This document shows, one piece after another, positions 35,098 through 46,556 of a stretch of 64,000 bases of DNA. Under the pieces are notes generated by a model. That model saw only the letters and a program-made list of their open reading frames with translations. It did no database searches and was not told where the DNA came from. This DNA is from Elymus sibiricus (taxonomy: Eukaryota; Streptophyta; Magnoliopsida; Poales; Poaceae). Numbering within the stretch: the first letter of the stretch is position 1; each line of letters starts with the position of its first letter. Made by a program: the position numbers and the translations under genes. The DNA lies in NCBI GenBank assembly GCA_039707655.1, contig CM077666.1:245302166-245366165 (forward strand), read 5' to 3'.

Positions 35098-36948
35098 GCT
35101 CAAGCAAAAATGTGAGTGGAAGAAAGGAAAGAACTAGACCAAATGTACCTTATCCAATGTTGAAGATGGATCAATGCTCACTCAATAATGTATTATGGAA
35201 GTGGTACCGGATCTTGTCTATTCTCACACCTACACAAGTAAAGCTTATGGAGTAGCTTGGTGAGGATAGTGGCACAAAAAATTGATGCAATTGTTAGTAA
35301 GAGTCAATAATGTTGAAAGAGATTCACAAATTCGCAAATGAAACAAGTAGACCAAGAGCAATGAATGGCACACGGAAATGCACACACGGATAGATAAATG
35401 GGGTCGTGCAACCAAGGAATGAGCACAAAATGTGGAATCCACGGAAGACGCTCGTGTTGCACAACTCAAGAGAGACGCTAGCACGATTGCTTAATAGGCG
35501 GATACGACACTTGTGCACACCCTAGGGAAGACAAAACGTATCGACTTTCTATCCCAAGTATGCTATGTATGTATGGTTCCCGGTGTTTCTCACACGATGA
35601 TCCAAGATGATCAATGATGGTAATTTGATATGCAATGTGGTATGATGCTATGGCTCTTGCTTACAAGCTCTTTGTTTTTCTCTTTGCTTAAAAGCTTTTT
35701 TTTTGGCCAATATGCGCAACGCTCAAACCAAGATAGCAAGTGTGTATATGCGGGAACAATCTTGTGACACAAGAGATGATATGATGATACCAAGATGAGG
35801 TATGTATGCAATGGAAGGGCGGATCGATAATCACTAACGTGCACAAGTAACGTTGCCGGCAATACTCAATGGCTAGTCTCGATAGGCAAGTGACGCAAAA
35901 TGGGCTAGGGGTTAACAATGCAATGGCAAGGGGAATATACAATGGTGTCGTCGAGGTTACCGTTCCTGTTTACGGTTGCGGTGTCAAAATGATGAAGTGG
36001 TCAATGTCGATGACGACCTCGTGGCGATGATGAGTGGCGGTGTTCTCGACGTCGAACCGTTCCTAATTAGCCGAAACACCTTAGGAAACGGAAAAACCGC
36101 GAACTCAAAATCTCAAACGCAAATGTCAAATGGTGGTAGCGGAAAGCGGTGGTGGTTACGGAGTTGGCAATGTGGAAGTGGAGTTGAAGTCACCGTCCCT
36201 AAGTAGCCGAAACACCTTAGGAGACACAAACCACAACTCAAACAACCTCAAATGCTATGAGGATCAAAACGGGTTAGGTTGCGGAAGTCGGTGGTGGTAT
36301 TGCGGAAGTTATGGTGAAAGGCCTAGGCAAACTTGCCAAATTCTCAAAAATTTGATGGATTCAAATGGTGGTGGAATTAATTTTGTGTGATGGGGAATGT
36401 CAATAGCTACAAAACGAGCTAAAGAATGTCAAAATCGGACTTCGGATGAATTAGTTATGGCCGAAACGGTGAAACACGGAAGGCTGAAACTCCAGGGGCT
36501 GGATGTCCGGGGTCCAGGCCGGAAATCTGGGGCTGTATGTCCAGAAACTTGCGCGATTTTGTGCTCCAGGAGCCGGATGTCCGGCCGGGGATTCGGATGT
36601 CCGGCCCGATGGCCCGGATGTCCGGCCGGTGGCCCGGATGTCCGGCCCGACGAATCCAGATTTCGTTTGGGGCGGAAATTTTCGAATTGGGGGCGGAAAT
36701 AGATGATTCCAAGGTCAAAATTGGACGAATTTCGTGGATGGAAAGTGGGGAAAAGATGGGGGAAAACTAGATCCACTCGAAACACAGCAAATCCATGGAT
36801 CAAAATCAACAAAACATCATCAAACCAACAAATCACAATTTTTTTTGGTATGGCTATTTTTGTGGGGATTTTCGAATTAGGACCAAAAGAAACAAAATCA
36901 AGCTAGAAAACGGGGGGGGGGGGGAGACTCCAAAATCGTGATCAACGT
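35098..36948 (-). other. Leader of the gag-only element
   Basis: About 1.85 kb of non-coding minus-strand sequence between primer site and gag. It has patches homologous to the family A leader at 2131-3563. It contains CCGGATGTCCGG at 36573, 36614 and 36634 plus variants from about 36498, and a run of G near 36911. Short frames here are not supported. Confidence 0.7.
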
Positions 36949-36962
36949 GGCTCATGATACCA
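36949..36962 (-). other. Primer binding site, tRNA-Met type
   Basis: The minus strand reads TGGTATCATGAGCC, identical to the family A site at 2117, three bases after the LTR end at 36966. Confidence 0.85.
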
Positions 36963-36965
36963 AGA

Positions 36966-38034
36966 TGATGTAGGGTGGAACCCTAACGGTGTCGATCTTT
37001 CACGATTGGAGCGGATCCCGCAAAGAACACGAAGAACACGAGGGGGAACACGAGGGAAAACGAGAGGAATCACTCAAATAGATAAGAAACAATCACACAT
37101 GTGCTAAATCCACATACACACGGAGAGATTCACGATCCAAAGTCAACAAAGGACGATACAAACGGTAGCTAGTTCATCCCAATCCGGAGAGGAGTCGAGG
37201 TCTTGATATCCCGTGGGATCTTCTCACATGCTCACATGGAGGTCTTGAACTCCATGGGAGTGGTCTCTCTCTCTCAAGAGGAGGTAAGGAGCAAAGCTCA
37301 ACTAATGAGCTATCATATTTGCTAACCCTAGAAATGAGGAGGGGGGTGTCTATTTATAGTCTAGCCACGAAGTGGGAGGTGGGATGAGAGATACATGGGC
37401 CTCTGGCCCGGTTAGGCACGCACAGGTGCCGGACGTCCGGGTTGGGGGCCGGATGTCCGGGGCTTCGGGACGAGCCGGATGTCCGGGGTCGCGGCCGGAT
37501 GTCCGGCTTGGAGTGGTAGAACTTCTGTTGCTCCTTGGATACGTCTCTGCCGGATTTCTGGGGAAGGAGGCAGGATGTCCGTGCGGTGGCGTGACGCCGG
37601 ATGTCCGGGGTCGCGCCGGATGTCCGGTCGCTGTTGCTCTTCGGGTTCCAGAAGGTGTGGACCTTCTCTATAGCGGAGGCGCCGGATGTCCGGGCCGTAG
37701 GCCGGATGTCCGGGCTGCCGGGGGCGGATGTCCAGGGCTCGGGCCGGATGTCCGGGTCCTGTAGCTGCAGCAGCTCCGTCTCCGCTTCCATGCTTCCCTC
37801 GCGGATGGTGTAGTTGCTCCTTGGCGCTTGTACTCCTCCTCGTCATCCGTGAAGCTCCGACAATACATATGCATGCACACGAGAGGAGTGTCAAGTAGTA
37901 TACCATCCTCGAAGGGGTCAAGTGAACACGTGTAAAGGAGATGATTCACCTTTATGTATGTGAAGTACATGTCGCGCGTGTCACTTGCCGAACGGACTCT
38001 TGACATGGTGATGTCCGTAGGATGCTCCGCATCA
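36966..38034 (-). repeat. 5' LTR of the gag-only element
   Basis: 1069 bp, collinear with 29600-30617. Two small insertions, near 37030 and in the palindrome array near 37700, account for the extra length. TATA-like CTATAAATAG at 37350-37359. CCGGATGTCCGG-type units lie between 37430 and 37765. Confidence 0.9.
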
Positions 38035-38642
38035 TAAGCTCTAATGTCTAGATCTATTCTTAGCTATCCTACAAATGAGGTGGAGGAGGAGTATATATAG
38101 GTCCAAGACATGAAGGGGTAAGTAGGGGCATAATAGGGATTACATGGGCAAAGCCCAACAGCTACACGCAAGAGGCCCCGTGCGCACGGGGTAAGTGGAG
38201 CCCGTGAGCATGGGGTGTCCAGAGAGCTGGGGACTTAGCCCGTGCGCACAGGCCTGTACCGTGGGCACGGGGTCCTGTGGGCACGGGGTCTAAGGGCCCG
38301 TGCGCACGGGGTGTCCAGAAGCTTCGCAGCCTGTTGCCTTCTCATGGACATCCGTCGATGCATGTGGAACCTCGCCTTCTTCTTGACGGTTCCTTCTCCG
38401 CTTCCCTCTTGGATGGTGTAGTTGTTCCCTTGCGTTTGCACTCCTCCTCGTCATCCATTGAGTTCCGACAATACCTATGTATGCACACGAGAGGGGTGTC
38501 AAGTAGTATACCATCCTCGAAGGGGTCAAGTGAATACGAGTAAAGGAGATGATTCACCTTTATGTATGTGAAGTAGATGTGGCACGTGTCACTTGCCAAA
38601 CGGACTCTTGACATGGTGATGTCTGTAGGATGCTCCGCATCA
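38035..38642 (-). repeat. Family A LTR, 5' piece (split by nested insertion)
   Basis: The minus strand starts TGATGCGGAGCATCC at 38642. It contains the family A palindrome CCCGTGCGCACGGG at 38177 and 38297 with degenerate units between. It continues at 29599 beyond the nested element. Confidence 0.85.
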
Positions 38643-38784
38643 TCCCCTCCCCCTTGGGAAAGATCCGTCCTCGGATCAAAACCGAAATCACCATGGGAAA
38701 GAGATGGCGTCGCCGTGTAGAAGTGGACGATCACCAAGCATTCATCATCTTGAAGCTCGAAATGGGCACTCTCCAATGTCACAC
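38643..38784 (-). other. Internal 3' end of a family A-like copy with polypurine tract
   Basis: Polypurine tract AAGGGGGAGGGGA (minus strand) followed upstream by sequence homologous to 30631-30760. Similarity ends at about 38784, where another LTR begins. The rest of this element is missing. Confidence 0.75.
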
Positions 38785-40655
38785 TTATGACCCACAAGTA
38801 TAGAGGATCAATCGTAGTCCTTTCGATAAGTAAGAGTGTCGAACCAAAGGAGGAGCAGAAGGAAATGACAAGCGGTTTTCAGCAAGGTATTCTCTGCAAC
38901 CACTGAAATTATCAGTAACAGATAGTTTGATAGCAAGGTAATTCGTAACAAGTAACAAGTAGTAACGGTAACAAAGGTGCAGCAAGGTGGCCCAATCCTT
39001 TTTATAGCAAAGGACAAGCCGGAACAAACTCATCTAATAAGCAAAGGATTCTCGAGGACACGTGGGAATTTCATCTAGTCACTTTCATCATGTTTGTTTG
39101 ATTCGCGTTCGCTACTTTGATAATTTGATATGTGGGTGGACCGGTGCTTGGGTGTTATTCTTACTTGAACAAGCCTCCCACTTATGATTACCCCCTCTCA
39201 CAAGCATCCGCAACTACGAAAGAAGAATTAAGATAAATCTAACCATAGCATGAAACATATGGATACAAACAGCCCCTTACAGAATAGCGGATAAACTAGG
39301 GTTTAAGCTTCTGTCACTCTGTTGCAACCCATCATCTAATTACTACTCCACAATGCCTTCCCTTAGGCCCAAAGATGGTGAAGTGTCATGTATTCGACGT
39401 TCACACGACACCACTAAAGGAAGCAACAACATACATATCATCAAATATCAAACGAATACCAAATTCACATGATTACTTATGACAAGACTTCTCCCATGTC
39501 CTCAAGAACAAAAGTAGCTACTCACAAATCATATTCATGTTCAAGATCAGAGGGGTATTGAATATCATTAAGGATCTGAACATATAATCTTCCACCAAAT
39601 AAACCAACTAGAATCAACTACAGAGAGTAATCAACACTACTAGCAACCCACAGGTACCAATCTGAGGTTTTGAGACAAAGATTGAATACAAGAGATGAAC
39701 TAGGGTTTGAGATAAGATGGTGCTGGTGAAGATGTTGATGAAGATTGGTCCTCCCACGAAGAGAGGATCGTTGGTGATGTCGATGGCTTCGATTTACCCC
39801 TCCCGGAGGGAAGTTTCCCTGGCGGAATCGCTCCGCCGGAGAGCAAAAGTGCTCCTGCCCAGGTTCCGCCTCGAGACGGCGGCGCTTCATCCCGAAAGTC
39901 TTCTTATGATTTTTTCTAGGGTAAATGGCTTCATATAGTGGAAGATGGGCCCTGGAGGCCTGCCAGGGGCGCCACAAAATTTTGAAGCATTGATTTTATT
40001 TTTTTGCCACGACTTCCTCGAATGTCATTCTGTTATGAAACTTGGCAAGCTCTCAAAACATTGGTCAATGTTTGCTACCAAAAAAATTTAGAATTTTTTG
40101 AATTTTTTTAGATTGTACTATTCATGCTAAGGTCATATGAGCTAAAACTGAGATGAGGACTTTCCAACACTTTTGTCAAGAATGAAAATGAAATGCACAT
40201 ATAGGTGATGTTTTTGTGAACATTTTGATATCTTATTTGCATTTTTTCTGAGTTAGTATGAATTTTTTATGATTTTTTCAAAGTGACGGTCAAAGGGTCA
40301 AAGGGCAAAAGCATAAGAATTGCAAAGTGGCTTGTACAGAACAGGTGAGTTTCTGAAGTTAGGGGTAAAACAGACGAGTGGGACCCAACTAGGGGCATAA
40401 ATCTAATTATCCCATATTTTTTATATATTCCAAAATAATTCTCCGTAAATTTTCAAGTCATTTGGAGATGTGCAGAATAGCTATCTCTGTTTCACCCCTT
40501 TCCAGTCCAGAATTCCAGCTGCCGGCAATCTCCCTCTTCATGTGAAACTTGCAAAATAAGAGAGAAAATGCATAAGAATTGTATCATAAAGTGAAATAAT
40601 GATCAAAAACATAATAAATAACAGTAGGAAAACATGATGCAAAATGGACGTATCA
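38785..40655 (-). repeat. Gypsy-type LTR, 1.87 kb, family not assigned
   Basis: The minus strand starts TGATACGTCCATTTTGCATC at 40655 and ends TTGTGGGTCATAA near 38785. Other elements of this type end GGGTCATCA, so the terminus may be mutated. It resembles abundant Triticeae gypsy LTRs. Short frames within it are not supported as genes. Confidence 0.75.
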
Positions 40656-40697
40656 ACTCCCCCAAGCTTAGACCTCGCTTGTCCTCAAGCGAAAAAC
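40656..40697 (-). other. Polypurine tract and internal end of the 1.87-kb LTR element
   Basis: The minus strand reads GCTTGAGGACAAGCGAGG and then AAGCTTGGGGGAGT next to the LTR start, a typical polypurine tract. The boundary with the MULE sequence is approximate. Confidence 0.65.
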
Positions 40698-40699
40698 TG

Positions 40700-42352
40700 A
40701 AATCGATAATCATGACCACATGTTTAGAGAGAGTGGCCTTAAGGAGTTGGTCGATGATCTTCAAGATTGCTGTCTCGCTTTCTCCGACAAGCGGTTCACC
40801 AACTTGTACAACAAATTGCTGACACACAAAAAACTTGATCCCGGGGGTCTTGAGTTTCTCAATAGGAACATTCAAGAAAGGAATAGGTGGGCACGTGCTT
40901 TTGATGAAGATGGCCGGAGGTATGGTCAAATGACAAGCAACATGGCCGAATGCTTCAATAGGGTGCTCAAGGGTGTACGTGCACTACCCGTGACGGCAAT
41001 AGTTCAATACACATTCGACAAGATGAATGCGTACTTTCTAAAGCACTCAATGGAAACGGATAAGCAGATTGCGGGTGAGAACAAGAAGAAGTACAAGTAC
41101 AAGTTCCCACCAAAGGTTGATGAATGGTTGGAATTTCAATCACGGAAGGCGGACTCCCAAGAAGCTATATTATATAATGACGACGATTGGTTGTTCGAAG
41201 TGAAAGAGCCAGGAGGAACCACAAATGATGGCCGCCAACACGGAGGACGGGCTTTCAAGGTCTCCGTAACACGGTGTGATTGCTCTTGCCAGAGGCCATT
41301 GTTGCTTCATCTCCCATGCTCGCACTTGTATACCGCAGCTCGCGTTAGGAATGTGGACGCCAATCACCCGCTCACCGTGAGGGAGTCCGAGTTCTCAATC
41401 ATGACGGTTAAGAATACATGGGCTCCCCGATTTCACCCATACTTCGACCAATCACAATGGCCGGAGTACCATGGAGTTCAACTATGGCCCGATCCGGAAT
41501 TGAAGGTCGTTAAACGGGGAAGACGTAAGACAAAGCGTTTTAGAGGTGACATGGACGGATGGGGCCATGGTGGCGGTCGAGAATCGGGCAACGGCCAATT
41601 CCAAGAGCCTCGTGAGAGATCCCGTTGTGGTGACTGCAAAGGTGGGGGACACAACACAAGAACTTGTACCAAACCAAGAAAGAAATCAAAGAAAAATGAT
41701 GCAAGCACAAGCCAACAAGGAGATACACAAGTTCCTAGCCAAGCAAATTGTACTCAACAAGGGCCAAGCCAAGCAAGTGGTAGCCAACCAAGTGGTAGCC
41801 AACAAGTGCCAAACCAACCAAGTAGTAGCCAACAAGGGGCAAGACAAGGAGGAACTAGGCAACAAAGAGGGAGGCAACTAGGACTTACAAGAGGACGAGG
41901 TGGTGGTAGAGGCCGTGGTGGTGATAGAGGCCTTGGTGGTGCTCTTGGCCGTGGCGGTGCTCTAGGCCATGGCGGTGGTCTTGGTCGTGGTGATGCTTTA
42001 GGCCGTGGTGGTGGTCTTGGCCTTGGTGGTGGTCTTGACCGTGGCGATGCTCTAGGCCGTGGTGGTGGTCTTGGCCTTGGTGGTGGTCTTGGCCAAGGTC
42101 ATCATAGAGGAATGTTTGGATACCTAGATGGACCATTTCTGTATGTGGCTCACTAACTATAATGTTTCAATTTACATATTATTTCATATGTTGTTCTTGT
42201 CCTTATTCACTAGTATGTAGCAATTTACATGTTTTTCTATATGGTCTTCTTGTCATTACTAACCACTATGTTTCTGTCATCGTAGGTATGGCGGCTTCTC
42301 AACCCAACAAACCAACAATGAAGGGGGTGGAGGAGAAGGATGGGGAAGGTGA
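40700..42352 (+). pseudogene. MULE (Mutator-like) transposase, 3' part, two exons
   Basis: The frame 40720-42140 encodes the C-terminal half of a MuDR-type transposase: MTSNMAECFNRVLKG, then a SWIM zinc finger (CDCSCQRPLLLHLPCSH) near 41276-41326. A CCHC-like knuckle follows (CGDCKGGGHNTRTC, near 41625-41665), then a Gln/Ser-rich and a Gly-rich tail. The frame read on reaches a stop at 42156. A good donor (CT|GTATGT at 42141) and acceptor (TCGTAG ending at 42285) give a 145-bp intron. Exon 2 continues the Gly-rich tail in frame (YGGFSTQQTN) to TGA at 42350-42352. The catalytic DDE half is missing, cut at about 40700 by a retrotransposon end. It is either a dead MULE or a remnant of a MULE-derived gene. 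Confidence 0.82.
41983..42090 (+). repeat. 54-bp coding minisatellite in MULE tail
   Basis: Two near-perfect 54-bp copies encode the 18-residue unit RGDALGRGGGLGLGGGL plus one variable residue. They lie within a longer Gly/Leu/Arg repeat from about 41890. Confidence 0.8.
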
Positions 42353-42426
42353 GATGGCGGGATGGTGGGAGAAGGCTGCGAGGAAGCTGAGAGAGGAGGA
42401 TACAGCCGCACTACAGAAGAAGAAGT
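42353..42426 (+). other. MULE transposase 3' flank
   Basis: 74 bases between the predicted stop and the gypsy LTR. The last five, AGAAG (42422-42426), would be the left target duplication of the large gypsy element; its partner lies outside the window. Confidence 0.5.
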
Positions 42427-42968
42427 GTTGGGGATATAACCCCGTGGTAAGACCCGCCTAGGCGGGGCCGGGTCACACCAGGCGGCTCGTGAGCCCAAGA
42501 CCTGTAAGGTGGGCCGGAAGATGAAGGCAAGGCCGCATGGCGGCTTACCAGATGGGCCGTTGACAGAGGTCCGGAGACAGAAGTGGGCTTGAAGACCCGG
42601 GTGGCTAAGCCGCCCGGAGGCGGCTTACCTACGATGGTAAGGCGGCTTAGAGACAGAGTAGAACACGTTGTGTGGGTCGGTTTATGACTCGTGTAACCCG
42701 GGGCCTTGACCTCATATATAAAGGTTAGACCCCGGGGCAGCTTAGAGAGGAGACCAAGCTATCGAGAACTAGGTCAAGCAATCCGCTCCCTTGTAATCGA
42801 TACTCCAGTCAATACAGCACAAGCAGGACGTAGGCTTTTACCTCTACTTGAGGGGCCGAACCTGGGTAAACTCGTGTCCTTCGTCCCGATCAACCCCTTT
42901 GAGTCCACTACCATGGCGCTGCCCTCGAACCTAAGTCTTCGGACATCTGCCGTGTTAAAACCACGACA
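42427..42968 (+). repeat. 5' LTR of the large Tat element
   Basis: Starts TGTTGGGGATATAACCCC and ends ACGACA, for 542 bp. A TATA-like TATATAAAG is at 42715-42723. The same start recurs at 63826. Confidence 0.9.
42715..42723 (+). promoter_or_regulatory. TATA-like box of the Tat LTR
   Basis: TATATAAAG lies about 250 bp before the LTR end, in a suitable place to start the genomic transcript. Confidence 0.55.
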
Positions 42969-42970
42969 GT

Positions 42971-42987
42971 TGGCGCCCACCGTGGGG
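42971..42987 (+). other. Primer binding site of the large Tat element
   Basis: TGGCGCCCACCGTGGGG lies two bases after the LTR end. This form is common in plant Tat-lineage elements. Confidence 0.8.
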
Positions 42988-43056
42988 CTAGCGCTCGGTG
43001 GTGTTGAGTTCTCAAAGGGCTCTCTCCCAGGGATCGAGGGGTACGCGGTTGGCAGG

Positions 43057-44795
43057 ATGACCAAGAGTCGCCGCGGCCGGCTCTACATCGACGACGCCGG
43101 CTGGGGCCCCGAGGCTGACTCCATTGAGTACGGTTTCCGGGTCCCCTTCGGCGGGATTCACGTCTTCATCGGCAAGATCGGCGGATCTGAACCCGGGCCG
43201 GACACCTGCACCGACATCATCGAGCCGGCCCGACGCGTGCAACCCGCCCGATGCGTGCAACCCGCCCGTGCTAAACCGGGCAGGAAGCATGTCTTCGTCG
43301 GCTTCACTCAGGGCATGGATCTCGAGGGGTCCATGTCGCAGCAGGAAACTCTCATCTGCTCCGAGGATGGATCTTCGAGCGGAGAGACGGAATCAATTTA
43401 CGAGCTCCACAATGGCGGGCTCGGGGGCTACGTCGAGCCTTACCCCGAGTCGGAGTTCCATGAGCCGGAGGAGTATGATCCGTTGAACCGCGCTGCCGTC
43501 TTCATGGCGGGTACAGCGGCGGCTCATGGCAGCTCAGCCGCCGAGGCAACTGGGTCTGGGGCTGGCAGGCCACCGGCTCAGGTTCTTCTGGATCTGATGG
43601 GTGAGCTTACAACCCTGATGGCGACTGAAGTCACGGCTGAAAACCAAGCAGCCCGTAATACGGAGATCGCGAGGTTGAAGAACCAGATGACTGAGGTCCA
43701 GCAGGAGATTAATGAATTGAAGGCTCAGATGGATGCTGAGGCGGAGCGCCTTAGGGCGGACGCTTTCCGTCTTGAGCTGGAACAGCAATCAGCAGCGGCG
43801 GTTCAGCGGATGAGGCATCAATCCCACTTGCCGGATCAGTATGAAGCAAGGAATCTTTTCAATACGCCAGGAACGGGACAGAACGTGCCTTTGGCCGTAA
43901 CCCGGACGGCGGAAGTGCCTGGAAGCCGGGCGGCGGTTCAGCATCAGCAGATTAACCCGCCCCGGCGGAACCAGGTTACGCCAACTTCTTTTCCTACACG
44001 GCCGGGCCATTATTCTAACCCGGCGGAGAACATGGTGGTGGCGGCAACCCGGCTTGCTGCTATCCCGATCCCTGACGAGTTGCCTTTCGCGGAAGAGGTG
44101 CGGAACGCTGTTGGATACCTGCGAACGGCGGTGTCCCAGCAGGAGAAGTATGCTTACAGCCGGAGTCGCGTGCACTCAACCCCCATCCCCAGTCGCAGCT
44201 ACAGCCGGCGTTATGAGTCGCCGGCGGTTTCTAGCAGTGAACGACATCGGAACCCGCCGCGAGCTGACCGGGCGGCTCTGGATGCTCAGGCACTGGTGGA
44301 TCGAGCGAGAGCACAGCGAGAGGCGGCGGCTCTGGCGGCAGCGGTGGCTTATCAGGAACCCACAGTCGCACCCTCCGTCTCAGCTGGAGCGGGGTTAACT
44401 TCCAGGGCTGTGGGGGTGCCGTGCTTAGCGCCGGCTTTGCAGAATGAGCGCCTGCCGAAGGATTTCAAGCGCCCTCGCAAGGTGCCCAATTACACAGCTG
44501 ACCTACCTCCAGAGGCTTGGGTCGAAAGCTATGAGCTGGCCATGGAGATGTTGGATGTTAGTGATGCAGTATGTGCCAAGTATTTCATCATGATGCTGGA
44601 AGGGCCGGCTCGCACGTGGTTGAAGGGATTGCCACCCAACACCGTTACGTCCTAGGCCGAGTTGAAGGCGAAATTTATCAAAATTTTTAAAGGGACGTGC
44701 AAGCAGCCCATGACGATCATGGATTTGGATCATTGTGTGCAACAGGCGGATGAGTCAGCCCATCATTGGGTCCGGCGGGTCTCGACCATCATCCA
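43057..44795 (+). pseudogene. gag: Tat-type gag, 5' part (split by copia insertion, one stop)
   Basis: A reasonable start is ATG 43057 (MTKSRRGRLYIDD), about 70 bases past the primer site. The open frame extends back into the LTR, but that part is not expected to be translated as gag. A central coiled-coil-like stretch (EIARLKNQMTEVQQEINEL) is followed by the gag domain (YTADLPPEAWVESYELAME, then ARTWLKGLPPNTVTS). A TAG at 44653-44655 interrupts the domain; the codon was probably TGG. The frame reaches 44795, where the copia LTR begins, and resumes at 53361. Confidence 0.82.
44791..44795. repeat. Target site duplication ATCCA, left of copia element
   Basis: ATCCA directly precedes the copia LTR and is repeated exactly at 53356-53360. 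Confidence 0.95.
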
Positions 44796-46556
44796 TGTTG
44801 GAAATATGCCCTAGAGGCAATAATAAATTGGTTATTATTATATTTCCTTGTTCATGATAATCGTTTATTATCCATGCTATAATTGTATTGATTGGAAACT
44901 AAAATACATGTGTGGGTACATAGACAAACACTGTGTCCCTAGTAAGCCTCTAGTTGACTAGCTCGTTGATCAAAAGATGGTGAAGGTTTCCTAGCCATGG
45001 ACATGAGATGTCATTTGATAACGGGATCACATCATTAGGAGAATGATGTGATGGACAAGACCCAAACTGTAAACGTAGCATATGATCGTGTCAGTTTATT
45101 GCTATTGTTTTCTGCATGTCAAGTATCTATTCCTATGACCATGAGATCATGCAACTCCCTGACATCGGAGGAGTACCTTGTGTGTATCAAACGTCGCAAC
45201 GTAACTGGGTGACTATAAAGGTGCTCTACAGGTATCTCCGAGGATGTCTGTTGGGTTGGCATGGATCAAGACTGGGATTTGTTACTCCGTGTGACGGAGA
45301 GGTATCTCAGGGCCCACTCGGTAATACAACATCACAATGAGCCTTGCAAGCAATGTGACTAAAGTGTTAGCCACGAGATCTTATATTACGGAACGAGTAA
45401 AGAGACTTGCCAGTAACGAGATTGAACTAGGTATAGAGATACCGACGATCGAATCTCGGGCAAGTAACATGCCGAAGAACAAAGGGAACAACATACGGGA
45501 TTAACTGAATCCTTGACATAGAGGTTCGACCGATAAAGATCTTCGTAGCATATGTAGGAGCCAATATGGGCATCCAGGTCCCGCTATTGGTTATTGACCG
45601 TAGAGGTGTCTCGGTCATGTCTACATAGTTCTCGAACCCGCAGGGTCTACACACTTAATGTTTGGTGACGATATAAGTATAGTTGAGTTGTTATGTTGGT
45701 GACCGAAAGTTGTTCGGAGTCCCGGATGAGATCCCGGACATGACGAGGAGCTCTGGAATAGTCCGGAGGTAAAGATTGATATATGGGATAATAGTGTTTG
45801 GTCTCCGGAAGGGTTCCGGAATTCACCAGAAGGGGTTCCGGATGTTTCCCGAAATGTTCGGGTACGAGAACACTTTATTTGGGCCAAGGGGTAAAGCCCA
45901 CGAGGCTTTAGGAAGGTGCAAAAGGAAGTTTTGCGGAGGCCAGGGGCCAGACGCCAGGGACCCTGGCGTCTGGGGCCGGACGCCGAGGACCCTGGCGTCT
46001 GGTCCTGGAGTCCGAGCAGGACTCTTGCCTTGCGGGCCAAACCGACTTTGAGGAGGCTCTTTCTCCAAGTTTCGACCCCAGGGCTCAACATATAAATAGA
46101 GGGGCAGGGCTAGCACCCGGAACACATCAAGATTTCCCCAAGCCGTGTGCGGCAACCCTAACCCTCTAGTTCCTACATCATAATCTCCGTAGCGCTTGGC
46201 GAAGCCCTGCAGAGATTGTTCCTCACCACCATCACCACGCCGTCGTGCTGCCGGAACTCATCTACTACTTCACCATCGCTCGCTGGATCGAGGAGGTGAA
46301 GGCGTCATCAAGCCGTACGTGTGTTGAACACGGAGGTGCCGTCCGTTCGGCACTAGTTCGTGATCGGATCGAGGGACGACTTGCGATTTGGATCGCGGAG
46401 ACGTTCGACTACATCAACCGCGTTTCTTAAACGCTTCCGCTTAGCGATCTACAAGGGTATGTAGATTCACTCTCCCTCTCGTAGATGCTCATCACCATGG
46501 ATAGATCTTGTGTGTGCATAGGAAAATTTTTGTTTCCCATGCAACGTTCCCCAACA
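44796..46556 (+). repeat. 5' LTR of copia element
   Basis: 1761 bp with TG...CA ends. TATAAATA is at 46091-46098. A near-perfect palindrome at 45950-45970 (GACGCCAGGG, one base, CCCTGGCGTC) and a related unit just after it lie upstream of the TATA box. Confidence 0.93.

Larger units (their letters stand above)
29600..38034 (-). mobile_element. Gag-only family A-like element with His/Cys/Met-rich ORF
   Basis: Minus-strand order: 5' LTR (38034-36966), primer site, leader, gag, acidic linker, His/Cys/Met-rich frame, polypurine tract (30618-30630), 3' LTR (30617-29600). The flanking bases are TAAGA on the left and TAAGC on the right, a target duplication with one mismatch. No protease, reverse transcriptase or integrase motif is visible. 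Primer site, gag start (MMDR), leader patches, polypurine tract and LTR termini match family A, so this is a non-autonomous derivative in the sense of gag-bearing TR-GAG elements. It sits inside a family A LTR. Confidence 0.85.

Noticed and set aside
41708..42156. Separate glycine-rich protein gene
   Set aside because: The Gly-rich stretch is in frame with the SWIM-containing MULE transposase and continues across its intron.
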